The notes beneath the pieces were generated by a model. The model had not been told where the DNA came from and did not search any database. It worked only from the letters and a program-made list of their open reading frames with translations. From NCBI RefSeq assembly GCF_030758955.1, contig NZ_CP132360.1:452218-516217 (forward strand): DNA of 64,000 nucleotides, given 5' to 3'. The position numbers and the translations under genes are program-made. The stretch is from Agrococcus beijingensis. GTDB taxonomy: Bacteria > Actinomycetota > Actinomycetes > Actinomycetales > Microbacteriaceae. Below are positions 62,498 through 64,000 of this stretch, in pieces. Numbering within the stretch: the first letter of the stretch is position 1; every line of letters begins with the position of its first letter.

Positions 62498-63552
62498 GCT
62501 GGAGCGCAGACCCCGCCCGCTACGACAGCGCGCGACCCGACGCCATGCAGTACCGCCGCGCCGGCCGATCGGGCCTGCGGCTGCCGGCGCTGACGCTGGG
62601 CCTGTGGCACAACTTCGGCGACGACGTGCCGCTCGACCGCCAGCGGAGCCTGCTGACGACCGCGTTCGACCGCGGCATCACGCACTTCGACCTGGCCAAC
62701 AACTACGGTCCGCCGTTCGGCGCCGCCGAGCAGAACTTCGGCCGGGTGATGGCGAGCGACCTGCGCGCGCACCGCGACGAGATCCTCGTCTCGACCAAGG
62801 CCGGCTGGGACATGTGGCCCGGCCCCTACGGCTTCGGCGGCAGCCGCAAGTACCTGGTCGCGAGCCTCGACCAGTCGCTCGAGCGGATGGGCCTCGACTA
62901 CGTCGACATCTTCTACCACCACCGTCCCGACCCCGACACGCCGCTCGAGGAGACCATGGGCGCCCTCGACCACATCGTGCGCACCGGCCGCGCGCTGTAC
63001 GTGGGCGTCTCGAGCTACACCGCCGACGAGGCGCGGCAGGCCCACGCGATCCTCGCGTCGCTCGGCACGCCGCTGACGATCCACCAGCCGTCGTACTCGA
63101 TGCTCAACCGCTGGATCGAGACGGATGGGCTGCTCGACGCCGCGGGCGAGCTCGGCTTCGGGGTCATCGGGTTCACGGCGCTGGCGCAGGGGCTGCTGAC
63201 CGGCAAGTACCTCGACGGGGTGCCGGCCGACTCGCGCGCCGGTCGCGGCAGCGAGCGCAAGCCGCTCGACCCCCGCGTCTCGTCCGAGGCGGCCGAGCGC
63301 ATCCGCGGCCTCGCCGCGATCGCCGAGCAGCGCGGGCAGACGCTCGCGCAGCTGGCGCTCGCGTGGGCGCTGCGCGACGAGCGGGTCACGTCGCTCACGA
63401 TCGGCGCCTCGCGCGTCGAGCAGCTCGAGCAGAACCTCGGCGCGCTCGCGGGGCTGCGCTTCGGCGACGACGAGCTGGCCGCGATCGACGAGCTCGCCCG
63501 CGACGAGCCCGGCGTCGACCTGTGGGCGGAGGCGCGCGACTCGCGCGGCTGA
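62494..63552 (+). CDS. aldo/keto reductase (L-glyceraldehyde 3-phosphate reductase, YghZ-like)
   Basis: 352 residues. YRRAGRSGLRLPALTLGLWHNFG, GITHFDLANNYGPPFGAAEQNFGRVM (Asp-Tyr catalytic pair), ILVSTKAGWDMWPGPYGFGGSRKYL (catalytic Lys), DIFYHHRPD and the NADPH-binding IGASRVEQLEQNL. The GPYG..GSRKYL segment marks the YghZ/GprA subgroup, which detoxifies methylglyoxal or L-GAP. CAGGAGCATC precedes the ATG. Confidence 0.92.
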   Translation: MSWSADPARYDSARPDAMQYRRAGRSGLRLPALTLGLWHNFGDDVPLDRQRSLLTTAFDRGITHFDLANNYGPPFGAAEQNFGRVMASDLRAHRDEILVSTKAGWDMWPGPYGFGGSRKYLVASLDQSLERMGLDYVDIFYHHRPDPDTPLEETMGALDHIVRTGRALYVGVSSYTADEARQAHAILASLGTPLTIHQPSYSMLNRWIETDGLLDAAGELGFGVIGFTALAQGLLTGKYLDGVPADSRAGRGSERKPLDPRVSSEAAERIRGLAAIAEQRGQTLAQLALAWALRDERVTSLTIGASRVEQLEQNLGALAGLRFGDDELAAIDELARDEPGVDLWAEARDSRG

Positions 63553-63606
63553 CGCTCCCCGCGCGCGCGGCGCGACTCGCCCCTCGCGCGTGCGGGCGGC
63601 CGCGAT

Positions 63607-63618
63607 TACCGTGGGCGC
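63607..63618 (+). promoter_or_regulatory. -10 TACCGT for a leaderless MFS gene
   Basis: TACCGT at 63607-63612, 6 nt, ATG at 63619. No ribosome site. Confidence 0.5.
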
Positions 63619-64000
63619 ATGGTCGCGACGCCGCAGCGCACCGGCAAGACGCAGCGCACCGCCACGGAGCGCACGTTCCTGCACGTGCTCGCGAACACGG
63701 CGCTGGCCAACCTCACGACCGCCTTCGTCTGGTTCGCGCTCACCTTCTGGGTCTACCTCGAGACGAAGAGCGTGCTCGCCACCGGCGTGGTCGGCGGCGC
63801 CTACATGCTGTTCGTCGCGTTCGGCAGCATGCTCTTCGGCTCGATCGTCGACCACCACCGCAAGCTGCGGGTGATGCTGCTGTCGGGCACGGTCACGCTC
63901 ATCGCCTTCGCCGTCGCGGGCGTCATGTACCTGCTGCTGCCCGAGCCGGTGCTGCTCGACCTGACGGCGCCGTGGCTGTGGCTGTTCATGGCGATCATCC
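63619..64000 (+). CDS. MFS transporter, N-terminal part (truncated by window end)
   Basis: The frame runs off the right edge after about 127 residues. Visible are a cytoplasmic Arg/Thr-rich leader, helix 1 (LANTALANLTTAFVWFALTFWVYL), helix 2 (ATGVVGGAYMLFVAFGSMLFG) and the loop GSIVDHHRKLRVML (the GxxxDxxxRxR motif between helices 2 and 3 of the major facilitator superfamily), then helix 3. The substrate cannot be judged from this part. Confidence 0.8.
   Translation, partial: MVATPQRTGKTQRTATERTFLHVLANTALANLTTAFVWFALTFWVYLETKSVLATGVVGGAYMLFVAFGSMLFGSIVDHHRKLRVMLLSGTVTLIAFAVAGVMYLLLPEPVLLDLTAPWLWLFMAII

Overview
The window is a contiguous piece of a high-GC (about 70% by eye) actinobacterial chromosome. 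Class I lysyl-tRNA synthetase next to panC, the tilS-hpt-ftsH-folE-folP-folK-DUF3180 string, a ClgR-type site before clpC, an F420-type reductase and LCP/CWBR2 wall proteins fit Actinomycetota. The overall style is most like Microbacteriaceae (an Agrococcus-like organism is my guess from memory, not a database result). I see no insertion sequence, phage, integrase, CRISPR array or rRNA, and gene density is about 95%. No gene-free stretch exceeds 300 bp. Intergenic gaps hold hairpin terminators, promoters and short inverted repeats.

Layout. 1-8.8 kb: small accessory enzymes and membrane proteins (deazaflavin-dependent reductase, LmeA/DUF2993, ABM monooxygenase, DUF427, GNAT, EamA exporter, ABC-2 exporter pair, YbaK, VOC). 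8.9-16.4 kb: trehalose-from-glycogen block, treX/glgX - treY - two small membrane proteins - treZ. 16.5-26.8 kb: an unrecognised 340-aa protein, a GlxA/AraC regulator facing two related mini membrane proteins, an amidohydrolase, an acyl-CoA oxidase-like enzyme, a desaturase-acyltransferase pair, a PNPOx-like protein and an F420/NADP-binding Rossmann protein. 26.9-27.3 kb: tRNA-Glu, tRNA-Asp and tRNA-Phe on the minus strand, with one promoter and two terminators. 27.5-37 kb: M23 peptidase, ppa, then the conserved tilS, hpt, lipoprotein, ftsH, folE, fused folP-folB, folK, DUF3180 cluster. 37-44.7 kb: LCP ligase, two bPH2 proteins, a DUF2520 (possible PanG) protein, panC, lysS. 44.7-52.8 kb: CPBP protease with a Q/Y/G-rich tail, DUF2975 plus XRE regulator, clpC, and a secreted 5'-nucleotidase with cell-wall-binding repeats. 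52.8-64 kb: DHFR-like reductase, argA-like acetyltransferase, amine oxidase, radA, VOC-GNAT pair, tRNA-Ser, esterase with an HTH-less LysR-like protein, polytopic membrane protein, NUDIX-like protein, ComB-like phosphatase, aldo/keto reductase, and an MFS transporter cut by the window end.

Common themes. Many genes start 6-8 nt after a TANNNT (or GATACT) hexamer with no Shine-Dalgarno sequence, the signature of leaderless transcripts. In two places the leaderless start opens a tiny uORF (15 and 5 codons) whose stop codon overlaps the start of the real gene. The octamer CGGATGCG/CGCATCCG and its relatives recur on both strands far more often than composition predicts. Functionally the window joins storage-carbon turnover (GlgX/TreYZ), lipid handling (acyl-CoA oxidase, desaturase, acyltransferase), folate and pantothenate synthesis, proteostasis (FtsH, ClpC) and envelope maintenance (LCP, M23, LmeA-like, CWBR2).
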